Shown one piece after another: positions 31,523 to 43,114 of a DNA stretch of 64,000 nt. Made by a program: the position numbers and the translations under genes. Under the pieces are notes generated by a model that worked only from the letters and a program-made list of their open reading frames with translations, had not been told where the DNA came from and made no database searches. Location: contig JADJJI010000005.1 in the NCBI GenBank assembly GCA_016706565.1, positions 124,001-188,000 of the forward strand, written 5' to 3'. Position 1 is the first letter of the stretch; every line of letters begins with the position of its first letter. Source of the stretch: Piscinibacter sp. (GTDB taxonomy: Bacteria > Pseudomonadota > Gammaproteobacteria > Burkholderiales > Burkholderiaceae_C).

Positions 31523-32902
31523 ATGAGCGAGCACTTCGATCCCTACGACGCCGACCGGCCCCTGATGATGGGCTGCAGCTGCGGCCGCCATCGCTCGGGC
31601 GCCGAGCATGCCGCCGCGGAACTGCGCGCGCGCAGCGAGACGGCCGACTTCGAGCTGTATTCCAACGAGTTCATCGAGGCTTCGCTGGTCAAGGCGCTGT
31701 TCCCGCAGGACGCGGTGCGCCGCCAGTTCCTGCGTTCGGTCGGCAAGGGCTCGGCGATGGCGGCCATCGCCAGCGTGCTGCCGGTGGCCAGCCTGCAGGC
31801 GATGGCGCAGGAGAAGGGCGGCGCCATCGAGAAGAAGGACCTGAAGATCGGCTTCATCCCGATCACCTGCGCCACGCCGCTGATCATGGCGCACCCGCTG
31901 GGCTTCTACTCGAAGCAGGGCCTGAACGTCGAGGTGGTCAAGACCGCCGGCTGGGCGCTGATCCGCGACAAGATGCTCAACAAGGAGTACGACGCCACGC
32001 ACTTCCTGAGCCCGATGCCGCTGGCCATCTCGATGGGCGCGGGCAGCAACGCCACGCCGATGAACGTGGCCACCATCCAGAACACCAACGGCCAGGCGAT
32101 CACGCTCTCGGTCAAGCACAAGGACAAGCGCGACCCGAAGGACTGGAAGGGCTTCAAGTTCGCCGTGCCCTTCGAGTACTCGATGCACAACTTCCTGCTG
32201 CGCTACTACGTGGCCGAGGCCGGGCTGGACCCGGACCGCGACATCCAGATCCGCGTCGTGCCACCGCCCGAGATGGTGGCCAACCTGCGCGCCGGCAACA
32301 TCGACGGCTACCTCGGCCCCGACCCGTTCAACCAGCGCGCGGTGTACGAGGAGGTCGGCTTCATCCACCTGCTCACCAAGGAGCTGTGGAACGGCCACCC
32401 CTGCTGCGCCTTCGGCACCAGCACCGAGTTCATCCAGAAGAACCCGAACACCTTCGCGGCGCTGTACCGCGCGGTGCTCACCTCCGCGGCGATGGCGCGC
32501 GAGGCGAAGAACCGCGAGCTGATCGCCAAGGTGATCGCGCCGCAGGCCTACCTGAACCAGCCCGAGACGGTGATCGCGCAGGTGCTCACCGGCAAGTTCG
32601 CCGATGGCCTGGGCAACGTGAAGAACGTGCCCGACCGCGCCGACTTCGACCCGATGCCCTGGCAGAGCATGGCGGTGTGGATGCTCACGCAGATGAAGCG
32701 CTGGGGCTACGTGAAGGGCGACGTCAACTACAAGCAGATCGCCGAGAAGGTGTTCCTGCTGACCGACGCGAAGAAGGTCATGAAGTCGCTGGACATGAAG
32801 GTGCCCGACGGTGCGTACCCGAAGTTCACGATCATGGGCAAGGTCTTCGATCCGGACAAGCCCGACGCCTACCTGTCGAGCTTCGCGATCAAGCGCGCCT
32901 GA
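31523..32902 (+). CDS. NrtA/CynA-type (NMT1-like) ABC transporter substrate-binding protein
   Basis: A 459-residue binding protein of the nitrate/cyanate/bicarbonate-type (CmpA/NrtA) family, with core DLKIGFIPITCATPLIMAHPLGFY and PPPEMVANLRAGNIDGYLGPDPF. The Tat-like signal RRQFLRSVG is not at the extreme N-terminus but near residue 70. It follows a Cys-containing leader (MGCSCGRHRSG) and an acidic segment, an extension seen in some family members. It heads an operon with permease, ATPase and cyanase, so cyanate is the likeliest ligand. Nitrate or a pyrimidine-like compound cannot be excluded. Confidence 0.88.
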   Translation: MSEHFDPYDADRPLMMGCSCGRHRSGAEHAAAELRARSETADFELYSNEFIEASLVKALFPQDAVRRQFLRSVGKGSAMAAIASVLPVASLQAMAQEKGGAIEKKDLKIGFIPITCATPLIMAHPLGFYSKQGLNVEVVKTAGWALIRDKMLNKEYDATHFLSPMPLAISMGAGSNATPMNVATIQNTNGQAITLSVKHKDKRDPKDWKGFKFAVPFEYSMHNFLLRYYVAEAGLDPDRDIQIRVVPPPEMVANLRAGNIDGYLGPDPFNQRAVYEEVGFIHLLTKELWNGHPCCAFGTSTEFIQKNPNTFAALYRAVLTSAAMAREAKNRELIAKVIAPQAYLNQPETVIAQVLTGKFADGLGNVKNVPDRADFDPMPWQSMAVWMLTQMKRWGYVKGDVNYKQIAEKVFLLTDAKKVMKSLDMKVPDGAYPKFTIMGKVFDPDKPDAYLSSFAIKRA

Positions 32903-32915
32903 GCGGGAGGCCATC

Positions 32916-33800
32916 ATGGGTTTCACGCGCAGCCTGGGGTTCCGGGCGGGCCTGCTGTCGGCGCTGATCCTGTTGCTGCTGCTGGCGGTGTGGCATGTGG
33001 CCACGCTGTCGGCCGCGCCGGCGGCCGCGGCGGCACCGGCGCTCACGCCGGAGCAGATCGAGTACGCCAAGCTGATGGGCAAGGATCCGACGGCGGGAGC
33101 CGCCGCGCCTGCCGCGAAGTCGGGCTTCCCGACGCTGGCGCAGATGGGCACGGTGGTCGTGAAGAACCTCGCCAGCCCGTTCTACGACAACGGCCCGAAC
33201 GACAAGGGCGTGGGCCTGCAGCTCGGCTACTCGCTCGGCCGCGTCGGCCTGGGCTACCTGCTCGCCGCGCTGGTGGCGATCCCGCTCGGCTTCGTGATCG
33301 GCATGAGCCCGCTGGTCTACCGCGCACTCGACCCGTTCATCCAGGTACTCAAGCCGATCTCGCCGCTGGCCTGGATGCCGCTGGCCCTGTACACGATCAA
33401 GGACAGCTCGATCAGCGGCATCTTCGTGATCTTCATCTGCTCGGTGTGGCCGATGCTGATCAACACGGCGTTCGGCGTGGCCAGCGTGCGGCGCGAGTGG
33501 CTCAACGTGGCCAAGACGCTGGAGGTCTCGGCCCTGCGCCGCGCCTTCGAGGTGATCCTGCCCGCCGCGGCGCCGACCATCCTGACCGGCATGCGCATCA
33601 GCATGGGCATCGCCTGGCTGGTCATCGTGGCCGCCGAGATGCTGGTGGGCGGCACCGGCATCGGCTACTTCGTCTGGAACGAGTGGAACAACCTGTCGCT
33701 GCCGAACGTGATCTTCGCGATCCTGGTCATCGGCGTGGTCGGCATGCTGCTCGACCTGATGTTCGCGCGCTTGCAGAAGGCGGTGACCTATGTCGACTGA
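32916..33800 (+). CDS. Cyanate/nitrate-type ABC transporter permease
   Basis: A 294-residue inner-membrane permease of the NrtB/SsuC type. The N-terminal TM near 10-30 is followed by a periplasmic Ala/Pro-rich segment (about 32-70). A BPD_transp_1 core with about five more TMs contains the EAA-loop NVAKTLEVSALRRAFEVILPAAAP, which contacts the ATPase. GIGYFVWNEWN is typical of the nitrate subgroup. The ribosome site GGGAGG precedes ATG 32916. The end overlaps the ATPase gene by 11 bases. Confidence 0.9.
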   Translation: MGFTRSLGFRAGLLSALILLLLLAVWHVATLSAAPAAAAAPALTPEQIEYAKLMGKDPTAGAAAPAAKSGFPTLAQMGTVVVKNLASPFYDNGPNDKGVGLQLGYSLGRVGLGYLLAALVAIPLGFVIGMSPLVYRALDPFIQVLKPISPLAWMPLALYTIKDSSISGIFVIFICSVWPMLINTAFGVASVRREWLNVAKTLEVSALRRAFEVILPAAAPTILTGMRISMGIAWLVIVAAEMLVGGTGIGYFVWNEWNNLSLPNVIFAILVIGVVGMLLDLMFARLQKAVTYVD

Positions 33801-34668
33801 GCACTTCCTGAAAGTCGAGGGCCTGACCAAGCGCTATGGCGACAGCGTCGTCTTCGACAGCGTCAACTTCGGCATCCGAGCTGGCGAGTTCGTCTGCATC
33901 ATCGGCCACAGCGGCTGCGGCAAGACGACCATCCTCAACGTGCTCGCCGGGCTGGAAAGTGCCAGCGAAGGCCATGTGTTCATGGACAACCGCGAGATCG
34001 CCGGGCCGAGCCTGGACCGCGGCGTGGTGTTCCAGGGCCATGCGCTGATGCCCTGGCTGACCGTGCGCAGGAACATCGCCTTCGCGGTGCGCAGCAAGTG
34101 GCCGCTGTGGACGCGCGCGCAGGTCGACGAGCATGTGCAGAAGTACGTCGCGCTGGTCGGCCTGGACGGCGCGATCGACAAGAAGCCCTCGCAGCTCTCG
34201 GGCGGCATGAAGCAGCGCGTGGGCATCGCGCGCGCCTTCGCGATCCAGCCGCGCATGCTGCTGCTCGACGAGCCCTTCGGCGCGCTCGACGCGCTGACGC
34301 GCGGCACCATCCAGGACGAGCTGCTGCGCATCTGCGCGCAGACGCACCAGACGGTGTTCATGATCACGCACGACGTCGACGAGGCGATCCTGCTGGCCGA
34401 CCGCATCCTGCTGATGAGCAACGGCCCGCAGGCGCGCGTGGCCGAGATCGTGAAGAACACGATGCCCCGGGATCGCCAGCGCGCCACGCTGCACCACGAC
34501 CCGCAGTACTACCGCATCCGCAACCACCTGGTCGACTTCCTCGTCGCGCGCAGCAAGGAGCTGTCGCACGGCCGCGCACCGGCGAAGCCGCACGAGGTCA
34601 GCCCGGGCCTCGACCCCGAGCCGCAGCCCCAACCACACAACGGCACCACCCTGAGGAGAATCGCATGA
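33790..34668 (+). CDS. Cyanate/nitrate-type ABC transporter ATP-binding protein
   Basis: A 292-residue ABC ATPase with Walker A GHSGCGKTT, Q-loop VVFQGHALMPWLTV, signature QLSGGMKQRVGIARA, Walker B MLLLDEPFGALD and switch His in MITHDVDEA. It closely resembles NrtD/CmpD/SsuB proteins. The C-terminal tail is rich in Pro and charged residues. It overlaps the permease gene by 11 bases and the cyanase gene by 4 bases. Confidence 0.92.
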   Translation: MSTEHFLKVEGLTKRYGDSVVFDSVNFGIRAGEFVCIIGHSGCGKTTILNVLAGLESASEGHVFMDNREIAGPSLDRGVVFQGHALMPWLTVRRNIAFAVRSKWPLWTRAQVDEHVQKYVALVGLDGAIDKKPSQLSGGMKQRVGIARAFAIQPRMLLLDEPFGALDALTRGTIQDELLRICAQTHQTVFMITHDVDEAILLADRILLMSNGPQARVAEIVKNTMPRDRQRATLHHDPQYYRIRNHLVDFLVARSKELSHGRAPAKPHEVSPGLDPEPQPQPHNGTTLRRIA

Positions 34669-35108
34669 GCCGACTGGACGTCACCGAGAAGATCATCGCC
34701 ACCAAGGTGGCCAAGGGCATCAAGTGGTCCGACGTGGCCACCAAGGTGGGCCTGAGCAAGGAGTGGGTCACCGCCGCCTGCCTCGGCCAGATGACGCTCG
34801 ACAAGAAGCAGGCCGATGCCGTCGGCAAGATCTTCGGCCTGTCGGCCGACGAGAAGAAGTGGCTGATGGTCGTGCCCTACAAGGGCTCGCTGCCGACCTC
34901 GGTGCCCACCGACCCGCTGATCTACCGCTTCTATGAACTGGTCAGCGTCTACGGCACCACGTTCAAGGAGCTCATCCATGAAGAGTTCGGCGACGGGATC
35001 ATGTCGGCCATCGATTTCAAGATGGACCTGCAGCGCGAGCCCGACCCGAAGGGCGATCGGGTGTCGATCACGATGTCGGGCAAGTTCCTCCCCTACAAAA
35101 CTTACTGA
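34665..35108 (+). CDS. cynS: Cyanase (cyanate hydratase)
   Basis: Decomposes cyanate with bicarbonate to ammonia and CO2, supplying nitrogen and detoxifying cyanate. The 147 residues are close to the usual 150-156. The catalytic triad is intact as Arg88, Glu91 and Ser114, with the same spacing as Arg96/Glu99/Ser122 of the E. coli enzyme. The segments are IYRFYELVSVYG and GDGIMSAIDF. The N-terminal helical DNA-binding-like domain is present. It is translationally coupled (ATGA) to the ABC ATPase, tying the transporter to cyanate. Confidence 0.96.
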   Translation: MSRLDVTEKIIATKVAKGIKWSDVATKVGLSKEWVTAACLGQMTLDKKQADAVGKIFGLSADEKKWLMVVPYKGSLPTSVPTDPLIYRFYELVSVYGTTFKELIHEEFGDGIMSAIDFKMDLQREPDPKGDRVSITMSGKFLPYKTY

Positions 35109-35183
35109 ACCAGCGCTCGCCGACGACAGGCGCTGGCATGCGCCTCGCTAGGCAGTGTCATCCCACATCCCTTTGGAGTTCGC

Positions 35184-36269
35184 ATGAATGCAGTTTCTCG
35201 TCGCTCCGCACTGAAGGCCGGCCTCGCCGGTGCCGCGCTCGCCGCACCGGCGGTCGCCTCGGCCCAGCAGACCTTCAACTGGAAGATGACCTCGGCCTAT
35301 GGCAAGGGCGCACCGTTCTACATGGACGGGCCGGGCTCGGCCACCGACCTGGCCAAGCGCATCGACGCGATGTCCGGCGGGCGGCTGAAGATCCAGGTGT
35401 TCGGCGCCGGCGAACTGGTGCCCGCGTTCGAAGGCTTCGATGCGGTGCGCGCCGGCACCGTGGAGATGAACCACGCCAACAGCTACTTCTGGACCGGCAA
35501 GACCGCGGCCGCGCAGTACTTCACCGCCGTGCCCTTCGGCATGAACTTCCAGGGCATGAACGGCTGGTTCTACGACGGCGGCGGCCTCGAACTATGGAAC
35601 GAGGTCTACGCCCCCTTCGGCATGATCGCGCTGCCCTGCGGCAACACCGGCGTGCAGATGACGGGCTGGTTCAAGAAGGAGATCACCTCGGTGGCCGACC
35701 TGAAGGGCCTGAAGATGCGCATCCCGGGCCTCGCCGGCAAGGTCTACGCGAGCCTGGGCGTGGACGTGAAGGTGCTGCCCGGCGGCGAGATCTTCCCGGC
35801 GCTGGAGCGCGGCGTGATCGACGCGGCCGAGTTCGTCGGCCCCTTCCAGGACCGGCGCCTGGGCCTGCACAAGGCGGCCAAGTTCTATCACACGACCGGC
35901 TGGCACGAGCCGGCCACCGTCTCCGAACTGCTGATCAACAAGGCCGCCTGGATGAAGCTGCCCAAGGACCTGCAGGCCATCGTCGAGAACGCCTCGGCGG
36001 CGTGCAACGTCATCAGCGAGGCCTGGTGCCAGAAGCACAACTCCGAGGCGATGGAAGACCTGATCAAGAACCAGGGCGTCACCGCCAAGCCCTTGCCCGA
36101 CGCGGTGATCAAGGCACTGCGCGCCGAGACCGACAAGGTGCTCGCCGAGGCCGTAGCCAAGGACCCGATGACCAAGAAGGTGCACGAGTCCTACATGGCC
36201 TTCAAGGCCAAGTACGACCGCTGGTCCGAGGTCAGCGAAGAGGCGTACCACATCAAGGTTCGCGGCTGA
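35184..36269 (+). CDS. TRAP transporter substrate-binding protein (DctP family)
   Basis: A 361-residue periplasmic binding protein with a twin-arginine signal (VSRRSALKAGLAG) and cleavage near ASAQQ. Features of the mannitol/carboxylate TRAP DctP group include the SAYGKGAPFYMDGPG start and the NSYFWTGKTAAAQYFTAVPFGM segment. LKGLKMRIPGLAGKVYASLG carries the carboxylate-binding Arg. It is followed by the DctQ and DctM genes at 14 bp, all one operon. The ligand is probably an organic anion; identity unknown. Confidence 0.92.
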   Translation: MNAVSRRSALKAGLAGAALAAPAVASAQQTFNWKMTSAYGKGAPFYMDGPGSATDLAKRIDAMSGGRLKIQVFGAGELVPAFEGFDAVRAGTVEMNHANSYFWTGKTAAAQYFTAVPFGMNFQGMNGWFYDGGGLELWNEVYAPFGMIALPCGNTGVQMTGWFKKEITSVADLKGLKMRIPGLAGKVYASLGVDVKVLPGGEIFPALERGVIDAAEFVGPFQDRRLGLHKAAKFYHTTGWHEPATVSELLINKAAWMKLPKDLQAIVENASAACNVISEAWCQKHNSEAMEDLIKNQGVTAKPLPDAVIKALRAETDKVLAEAVAKDPMTKKVHESYMAFKAKYDRWSEVSEEAYHIKVRG

Positions 36270-36282
36270 ACGAAAGCCCCCC

Positions 36283-36807
36283 ATGTCCGACGCGACCTCG
36301 GTCGCGGTCCGCCGCATCGAGGCGCTGATCGATGCGGTGGGCCGCGCCACGCTCTACCTCACGCTGGTGATGATCGGCCTGGTGGCCGTCAACGTGCTGC
36401 TGCGCTACTCGCTGAGCTTCGGCTCGGTGTGGTCGCAGGAGCTCGAGTGGCATTTGCTGGCCACGATCATCCTGCTGGGCATGAGCTATGCGCTGCAGCG
36501 CGGCGAGAACGTGCGCGTGGACGTGTTCTACGCGAACTTCACGCCGCGCGCGAAGTTCGTCGTCAACCTTGCCTCGGGCGTGTTGACGCTGGCGATCGCA
36601 CTGCTGTTCATCAAGCTCTCGGCGAGCTACGTCGCGCAATCCTGGGCCATCGGCGAGACCTCGGCCGACCCGGGCGGCATCCCGTACCGGTGGGCCGTCA
36701 AGGGGCTGATCCCGCTGGGTTTCGGCCTGCTGGCGCTGCAGACGGTGGGTGCGCTGCTGCGCCTCGTGCTCATCGAGCGGCAGCGCGTGGAGGCTTCGCG
36801 TGTTTGA
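36283..36807 (+). CDS. TRAP transporter small permease (DctQ family)
   Basis: A 174-residue protein with four predicted membrane segments. The DctQ pattern is visible in VVAVNVLLRYSLSFGSVWSQELEWHLLATIILLG-like sequence, where the Trp-x-x-Glu-Leu region marks the family. It bridges the large permease and is needed for uptake. The end overlaps the DctM gene by 8 bases, indicating coupled translation and stoichiometric assembly. Confidence 0.9.
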   Translation: MSDATSVAVRRIEALIDAVGRATLYLTLVMIGLVAVNVLLRYSLSFGSVWSQELEWHLLATIILLGMSYALQRGENVRVDVFYANFTPRAKFVVNLASGVLTLAIALLFIKLSASYVAQSWAIGETSADPGGIPYRWAVKGLIPLGFGLLALQTVGALLRLVLIERQRVEASRV

Positions 36808-38125
36808 GCCGCAGACCTATGCGGTGCTGATGCTGGTCGGCTTCTTCGTGATGCTGATGCTGGGCGTGCCGGTGGCGATCACGCTGGCCACGGTGGGTTT
36901 CCTGTTCGGCTGGCTCGGCTTCGGCGACGTGCTGTTCAACCTGCTGCCGGCGCGCATCTACGGCGTGGTGGCGGGTTACCAGTGGATGGCGATCCCGCTG
37001 TTCGTCTTCATGGGCGTGATGCTCGAGAAGTCGCGCCTGGCCGACGACCTGCTCGACGTGATGGGCCACATCGCCGGCGGCGTGCGCGGCGGCATGGGCG
37101 TGGGCATCATCCTGTTCGGCGTGCTGATGGGCGCGACCACCGGCATCGTCGGCGCCACCATCATCACGCTGGGCCTGCTGACGCTGCCCACGCTGATCCG
37201 CCGCGGCTACGACAAGCGCGTCGCCTGCGGCGCCATCTGCGCCTCGGGCACGCTGGGCCAGATCATCCCGCCCAGCCTGATCCTGATCCTGCTGTCCGAC
37301 ATCATGCAGCTGTCGGTCGGCACACTGTTCGCCGCGGCGGTCGGCCCTGGCATGCTGCTGGCGGGCGTCTACATCGTCTTCCTGCTCGTGCTCGGCTGGC
37401 TCAAGCCGGAGCTGATGCCCCCGATCCCCCAGGCCGAGCGCGATGCGGTGAGCCGGCGCGAGCTGTGGATCCGCTTCTGGAAAGTGGTGGTGCCGCCGAT
37501 CATGCTGGTGGTCTCGGTGCTCGGCTCCATCGTCGGCGGCATCGCCGCGCCGACCGAAGCGGCCTCGATGGGCGCGGTCGGCGCGATCCTGATCACCGTG
37601 GGCGCGGGGCGCTTCAAGTGGCAGGTGCTGAAGGACGTGGCACTGGAGACAGCCAAGATCACCGCCATCATGATGTTCATCCTGATGATGGCGCAGGTGT
37701 TCGCGCTGGCCTTCCGCGGCCTGCACGGCGAAGACCTGATCGTGCGCATGTTCGAGTGGCTGCCCGGCGGCGTGAACAGCGACATCTGGTTCATGATGGC
37801 GCTGATCTTCGTGCTCGGCTTCTTCATCGAGTGGATCGAGATCAGCTACATCGCCGTGCCGCTGTTCCTGCCGGTGCTGCTGGCGCAGGGTGTCGACCCG
37901 GTCTGGCTGGCGATGCTGATCACGGTGAACCTGCAGTCCTCGTTCCTGACGCCGCCGTTCGGCTGGGCGCTGTTCTACCTGAAAGGTGTCGCGCCGCCCG
38001 AGGTGAGCATCAAGGACATCTACAAGGGCGTGGCGCCCTTCATCGTGATGCAGGCGCTGACGCTGGCGCTGGTGTTCTTCTACCCGCAGATCGCGCTGTG
38101 GCTGCCCAAGGCGATCGGCTGGTGA
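36800..38125 (+). CDS. TRAP transporter large permease (DctM family)
   Basis: A 441-residue inner-membrane Na+-coupled transporter with about 12 hydrophobic segments. Characteristic stretches are [14 protein letters not shown], the elevator-type hairpin [19 protein letters not shown], and [33 protein letters not shown] near the end is a strong DctM marker. It starts at GTG 36800 within the DctQ gene. The DUF1348 gene follows after 13 bp and may belong to the same transcript. Confidence 0.92.
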   Translation: MFEPQTYAVLMLVGFFVMLMLGVPVAITLATVGFLFGWLGFGDVLFNLLPARIYGVVAGYQWMAIPLFVFMGVMLEKSRLADDLLDVMGHIAGGVRGGMGVGIILFGVLMGATTGIVGATIITLGLLTLPTLIRRGYDKRVACGAICASGTLGQIIPPSLILILLSDIMQLSVGTLFAAAVGPGMLLAGVYIVFLLVLGWLKPELMPPIPQAERDAVSRRELWIRFWKVVVPPIMLVVSVLGSIVGGIAAPTEAASMGAVGAILITVGAGRFKWQVLKDVALETAKITAIMMFILMMAQVFALAFRGLHGEDLIVRMFEWLPGGVNSDIWFMMALIFVLGFFIEWIEISYIAVPLFLPVLLAQGVDPVWLAMLITVNLQSSFLTPPFGWALFYLKGVAPPEVSIKDIYKGVAPFIVMQALTLALVFFYPQIALWLPKAIGW

Positions 38126-38138
38126 GCCGAGGAGATCG

Positions 38139-38609
38139 ATGATGGAAACGCGTCCGCCCGTTCCGCCTTTCACCGAAGAGACTGCGACGAAGAAGGTGCG
38201 CGGCGCCGAGGACGCCTGGAACACGCGCGACCCCGAAGTCTGCGCGCGGGTCTACACGGAAGACACCCGCTGGCGCAACCGCGCCGAGTTCCCGGTCGGT
38301 CGCGAGGAGGTCAAGGCCTTCCTGCGCCGCAAGTGGGCGAAGGAACTCGACTACCGGCTCATCAAGGAGTTGTGGGCCTTCGGCGGCAACCGCATCGCGG
38401 TGCGTTTTGCCTACGAGTGGCACGACGACTCCGGCCACTGGTACCGCAGCTACGGCAACGAGAACTGGGAGTTCAACGAACACGGCTTCATGACGCGCCG
38501 CTTCGCCAGCATCAACGACCTGCCGATCGCCGAGGCGGACCGCAAGTTCCACTGGCCGCTCGGCAGGCGGCCGGACGATCACCCGGGGCTGAGCGAACTC
38601 GGCCTCTGA
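38139..38609 (+). CDS. DUF1348 (NTF2-like) protein
   Basis: A 156-residue cytoplasmic protein of the NTF2-like fold. DUF1348 hallmarks are visible: [50 protein letters not shown] and [18 protein letters not shown]. Two ATG codons (38139, 38142) follow GAGGAG. It lies 13 bp downstream of the TRAP permease and 35 bp upstream of upp. Members of this family are often small enzymes or ligand carriers, but no reaction is established. Confidence 0.85.
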   Translation: MMETRPPVPPFTEETATKKVRGAEDAWNTRDPEVCARVYTEDTRWRNRAEFPVGREEVKAFLRRKWAKELDYRLIKELWAFGGNRIAVRFAYEWHDDSGHWYRSYGNENWEFNEHGFMTRRFASINDLPIAEADRKFHWPLGRRPDDHPGLSELGL

Positions 38610-38644
38610 GCGGCTATGCTGTGCCGGACCAGGAGCCATTGCCC

Positions 38645-39277
<633 letters not shown>

Positions 39278-39280
39278 CGC

Positions 39281-39961
39281 TCAACTGCCCAGGCCCGGCC
39301 CGAGTGCCGCGCACAGATGGCAGCCGCTGCCGGCCATGACGAACAGGTGCCACACGAAGTGGCCGAAGCGCAGCGACGAGTCGAACACGAAGAAGGCCGT
39401 GCCCACCAGGTAGGCCGCCCCGCCGGCGGCCAGCCACAGCAGCGCCGACGCATCGAGCAGTTGCAGCCCCGGCCAAGCCGCGAGCAGCGCGCCCCAGCCG
39501 AGCAGCACGTACAGGCCGGTGGACAGGCGCCGGTTCGTCAGCCGGCGCCTCAGCTTGAGCGAGGCGCCCCACAGCGCCAGCGACCACACGAGCAGGCAGG
39601 TGGCGACACCGGCCGTGCCGGGCATGACGCCGAGCGTGAAGGGGGTGCTGCTGCCGGCGATGAAGACGTAGATCGCCGCGTGGTCGACCGAGCGGGCCCA
39701 CAGCTTGGCGCGTCCCGGTGGCAGCGCATGGAACACCGCCGAGGCGACGAACTGCAGCACCATCGTGAGGCAGAACACCGCCACCGACAGCACGCCCAGC
39801 GGGCCCGACTGCCGCTGCGCCGCATCCGACAGCAGCGGCCAGGCCAGCACCGGCAGCGCGCAGGCCAGCGCGTGGCTGGCGGCGTTGGCCACCTCCTCGG
39901 CGCGCGTCTGCGCCCGCGGCGGGGCCGCGGGGCGGGGGGCGAGAGCGAGGCGCCAGTCCAT
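39281..39961 (-). CDS. Hemolysin III family (PAQR-like) membrane protein
   Basis: A 226-residue protein with seven hydrophobic segments. The HlyIII/PAQR metal-site motifs are visible: SAVFHALPPG (S-x3-H), DHAAIYVFIAGSSTPF (D-H), and HFVWHLFVMAGSGCH (H-x3-H). These residues probably coordinate zinc in a hydrolase-like membrane site. The name is historical and says little about haemolysis. The extreme N-terminus is Pro/Arg-rich and the start codon is less certain. Confidence 0.85.
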   Translation of the reverse strand: MDWRLALAPRPAAPPRAQTRAEEVANAASHALACALPVLAWPLLSDAAQRQSGPLGVLSVAVFCLTMVLQFVASAVFHALPPGRAKLWARSVDHAAIYVFIAGSSTPFTLGVMPGTAGVATCLLVWSLALWGASLKLRRRLTNRRLSTGLYVLLGWGALLAAWPGLQLLDASALLWLAAGGAAYLVGTAFFVFDSSLRFGHFVWHLFVMAGSGCHLCAALGPGLGS

Positions 39962-40070
39962 GTCGCCAGTGAACGCCCGGCGCGGCCGTTGCGCACCCCC
40001 TCAAAGAAGGCAGTTCCCCCGCGTTTGCGCGCCTTCGAACTTGGGAGAGGGTCATCCCGCGGCGCCGTGT

Positions 40071-41695
<1,625 letters not shown>

Positions 41696-41724
41696 ATCGA
41701 ACACAGGGACGGAAGAACCACAGC

Positions 41725-42345
41725 ATGATGAAACTCATCGGCGCTCTCACCAGCCCCTACGTGCGCAAGGTGCGCATCGTGATGGCCGAGAAGAAGCTCG
41801 ACTACCAGTTCGAACTCGAGGACGTCTGGAACGCCGAGAGCATCCTGAAGGCCAACCCGCTCGGCAAGGTGCCCTGCCTGGTGCTCGAAGGTGGCGAAGC
41901 GGTGTTCGATTCGCGCGTGATCGTCGAATACGTCGACACCCGCTCGCCGGTCAGCCGGCTGATCCCGGAAGGCAGCCGCGAGCGCACCGAGGTGCGCACC
42001 TGGGAGGCGCTGGCCGATGGCCTGCTCGACGCCGCCCTGCTGGCGCGCCTGGAAGCCACCTGGGCCGGGCGCAGCGCCGAACAGCGCAGCCAGGCCTGGA
42101 TCGACCGGCAGATGAGCCGGATCCACAGTGCGCTGGAGGCGATGAGCACGGGCCTGGGCGACAAGCCCTGGTGCTCGGGCATCCATCTGTCGCTGGCCGA
42201 CATCGCGGTGGGCTGTGCGCTGGGTTACCTCGACTTCCGCTTCCCGCAGATCGCGTGGCGGGAGCGGCACGCCAACCTGGCGAAGCTGGCGGAGAAGCTC
42301 AACGCCCGTCAGAGCTTCATCGACACGAAGCCGCCGACCGCCTGA
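41725..42345 (+). CDS. Glutathione S-transferase family protein (YibF-like)
   Basis: A 206-residue GST. The N-terminal thioredoxin fold contains GALTSPYVRKVRIVMAEKKL with Ser/Tyr in place of Cys, as in YibF-like GSTs. NPLGKVPCLVLEGGEAVFDSR binds glutathione. The C-terminal helical part has LSLADIAVGCALGYLDFRFP. Substrate unknown. It lies 29 bp after codA in the same direction and may be cotranscribed. Confidence 0.88.
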   Translation: MMKLIGALTSPYVRKVRIVMAEKKLDYQFELEDVWNAESILKANPLGKVPCLVLEGGEAVFDSRVIVEYVDTRSPVSRLIPEGSRERTEVRTWEALADGLLDAALLARLEATWAGRSAEQRSQAWIDRQMSRIHSALEAMSTGLGDKPWCSGIHLSLADIAVGCALGYLDFRFPQIAWRERHANLAKLAEKLNARQSFIDTKPPTA

Positions 42346-42365
42346 GCGGCCGCGAGGCCAGACCC

Positions 42366-43010
42366 TCAGGCCATCTGCAGCGTGAGGGTCGCGGTGCGGC
42401 GATCGAGCTGCATCTTGCGGTACAGCGTGCGCACGCGCAGCGCCACTTCGCGCGTGCTGATGCGCAGGTCTCGCGCGATCTCGTGCGGCAGGAAGCCGTC
42501 GCAGGTCCACTGCAGCACCTGGCGCTCCAGGCGGTCGGGGTGCAGCGGGTTCTCATCGTCGAGGCGGTCGCTGCGCTTCCAGGCGGCGGCATCGAAATGC
42601 GCCTTCACCTGCCGCGCGATGCCCGGCGCCATCTCGGCGCCGCCGGCCAGCGTCTGCTCGATCGCCGCGATCAGCGACTGCGGCGACTGGCCCTGCACGA
42701 AGTAGCCATCGGCGCCGCGCACCAATGCGTCGATCAACTGAGAGTCGTCCAGCGACAGCGTCACCACCAGCACCTTCGGCCGGCCGTAGCGCACGCTGGT
42801 CGAGAGCTCGTCGACGAGGCCGGCCACCCAGCCGTCGGCGAGCTGAATGTCGGTCAGCACCAGGTCGGCCTGCAGCGAAGGCAGCTGGGCGCGCGCCTGG
42901 TCCATCGTCGCCACCCAGCCCACCGTCTGCAGCCCGGGCGTGGCGTCGACAAGGGCGCGCATGCGACCGGCCACCAGCGGGTCGTTGAGGAGCAGGAAGA
43001 TGCGGGACAT
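42366..43010 (-). CDS. NarL-family response regulator
   Basis: A 214-residue regulator with receiver (FLLLNDPLVAGRMRAL, Asp in LVLTDIQLADGW, Lys-poor final strand) and a C-terminal LuxR-type HTH (LERQVLQWTCDGFLPHEIAR, then STREVALRVRTLYRKM). The first acidic pair of the receiver is reduced to ND and the switch Lys is not clear, so phosphorylation may be weak or absent. No kinase gene adjoins. ATG 43010 is preferred. Confidence 0.82.
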   Translation of the reverse strand: MSRIFLLLNDPLVAGRMRALVDATPGLQTVGWVATMDQARAQLPSLQADLVLTDIQLADGWVAGLVDELSTSVRYGRPKVLVVTLSLDDSQLIDALVRGADGYFVQGQSPQSLIAAIEQTLAGGAEMAPGIARQVKAHFDAAAWKRSDRLDDENPLHPDRLERQVLQWTCDGFLPHEIARDLRISTREVALRVRTLYRKMQLDRRTATLTLQMA

Positions 43011-43114
43011 GGCGGTGGCAACTTGTTTCGGAATGTAGCCATTGTCGATGCCGCACGTTTGTGTGGCATCCCCGCAACCCGGTGGTGCGATCCCCCCGCT
43101 CTCGTGAAGTCCGC

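Noticed and set aside
31523-34668. Taurine/sulfonate (SsuABC/TauABC) or thiamine-precursor transporter
   Set aside because: Binding-protein core and the coupled cynS gene fit the nitrate/cyanate group better; no sulfonate or thiamine genes adjoin.
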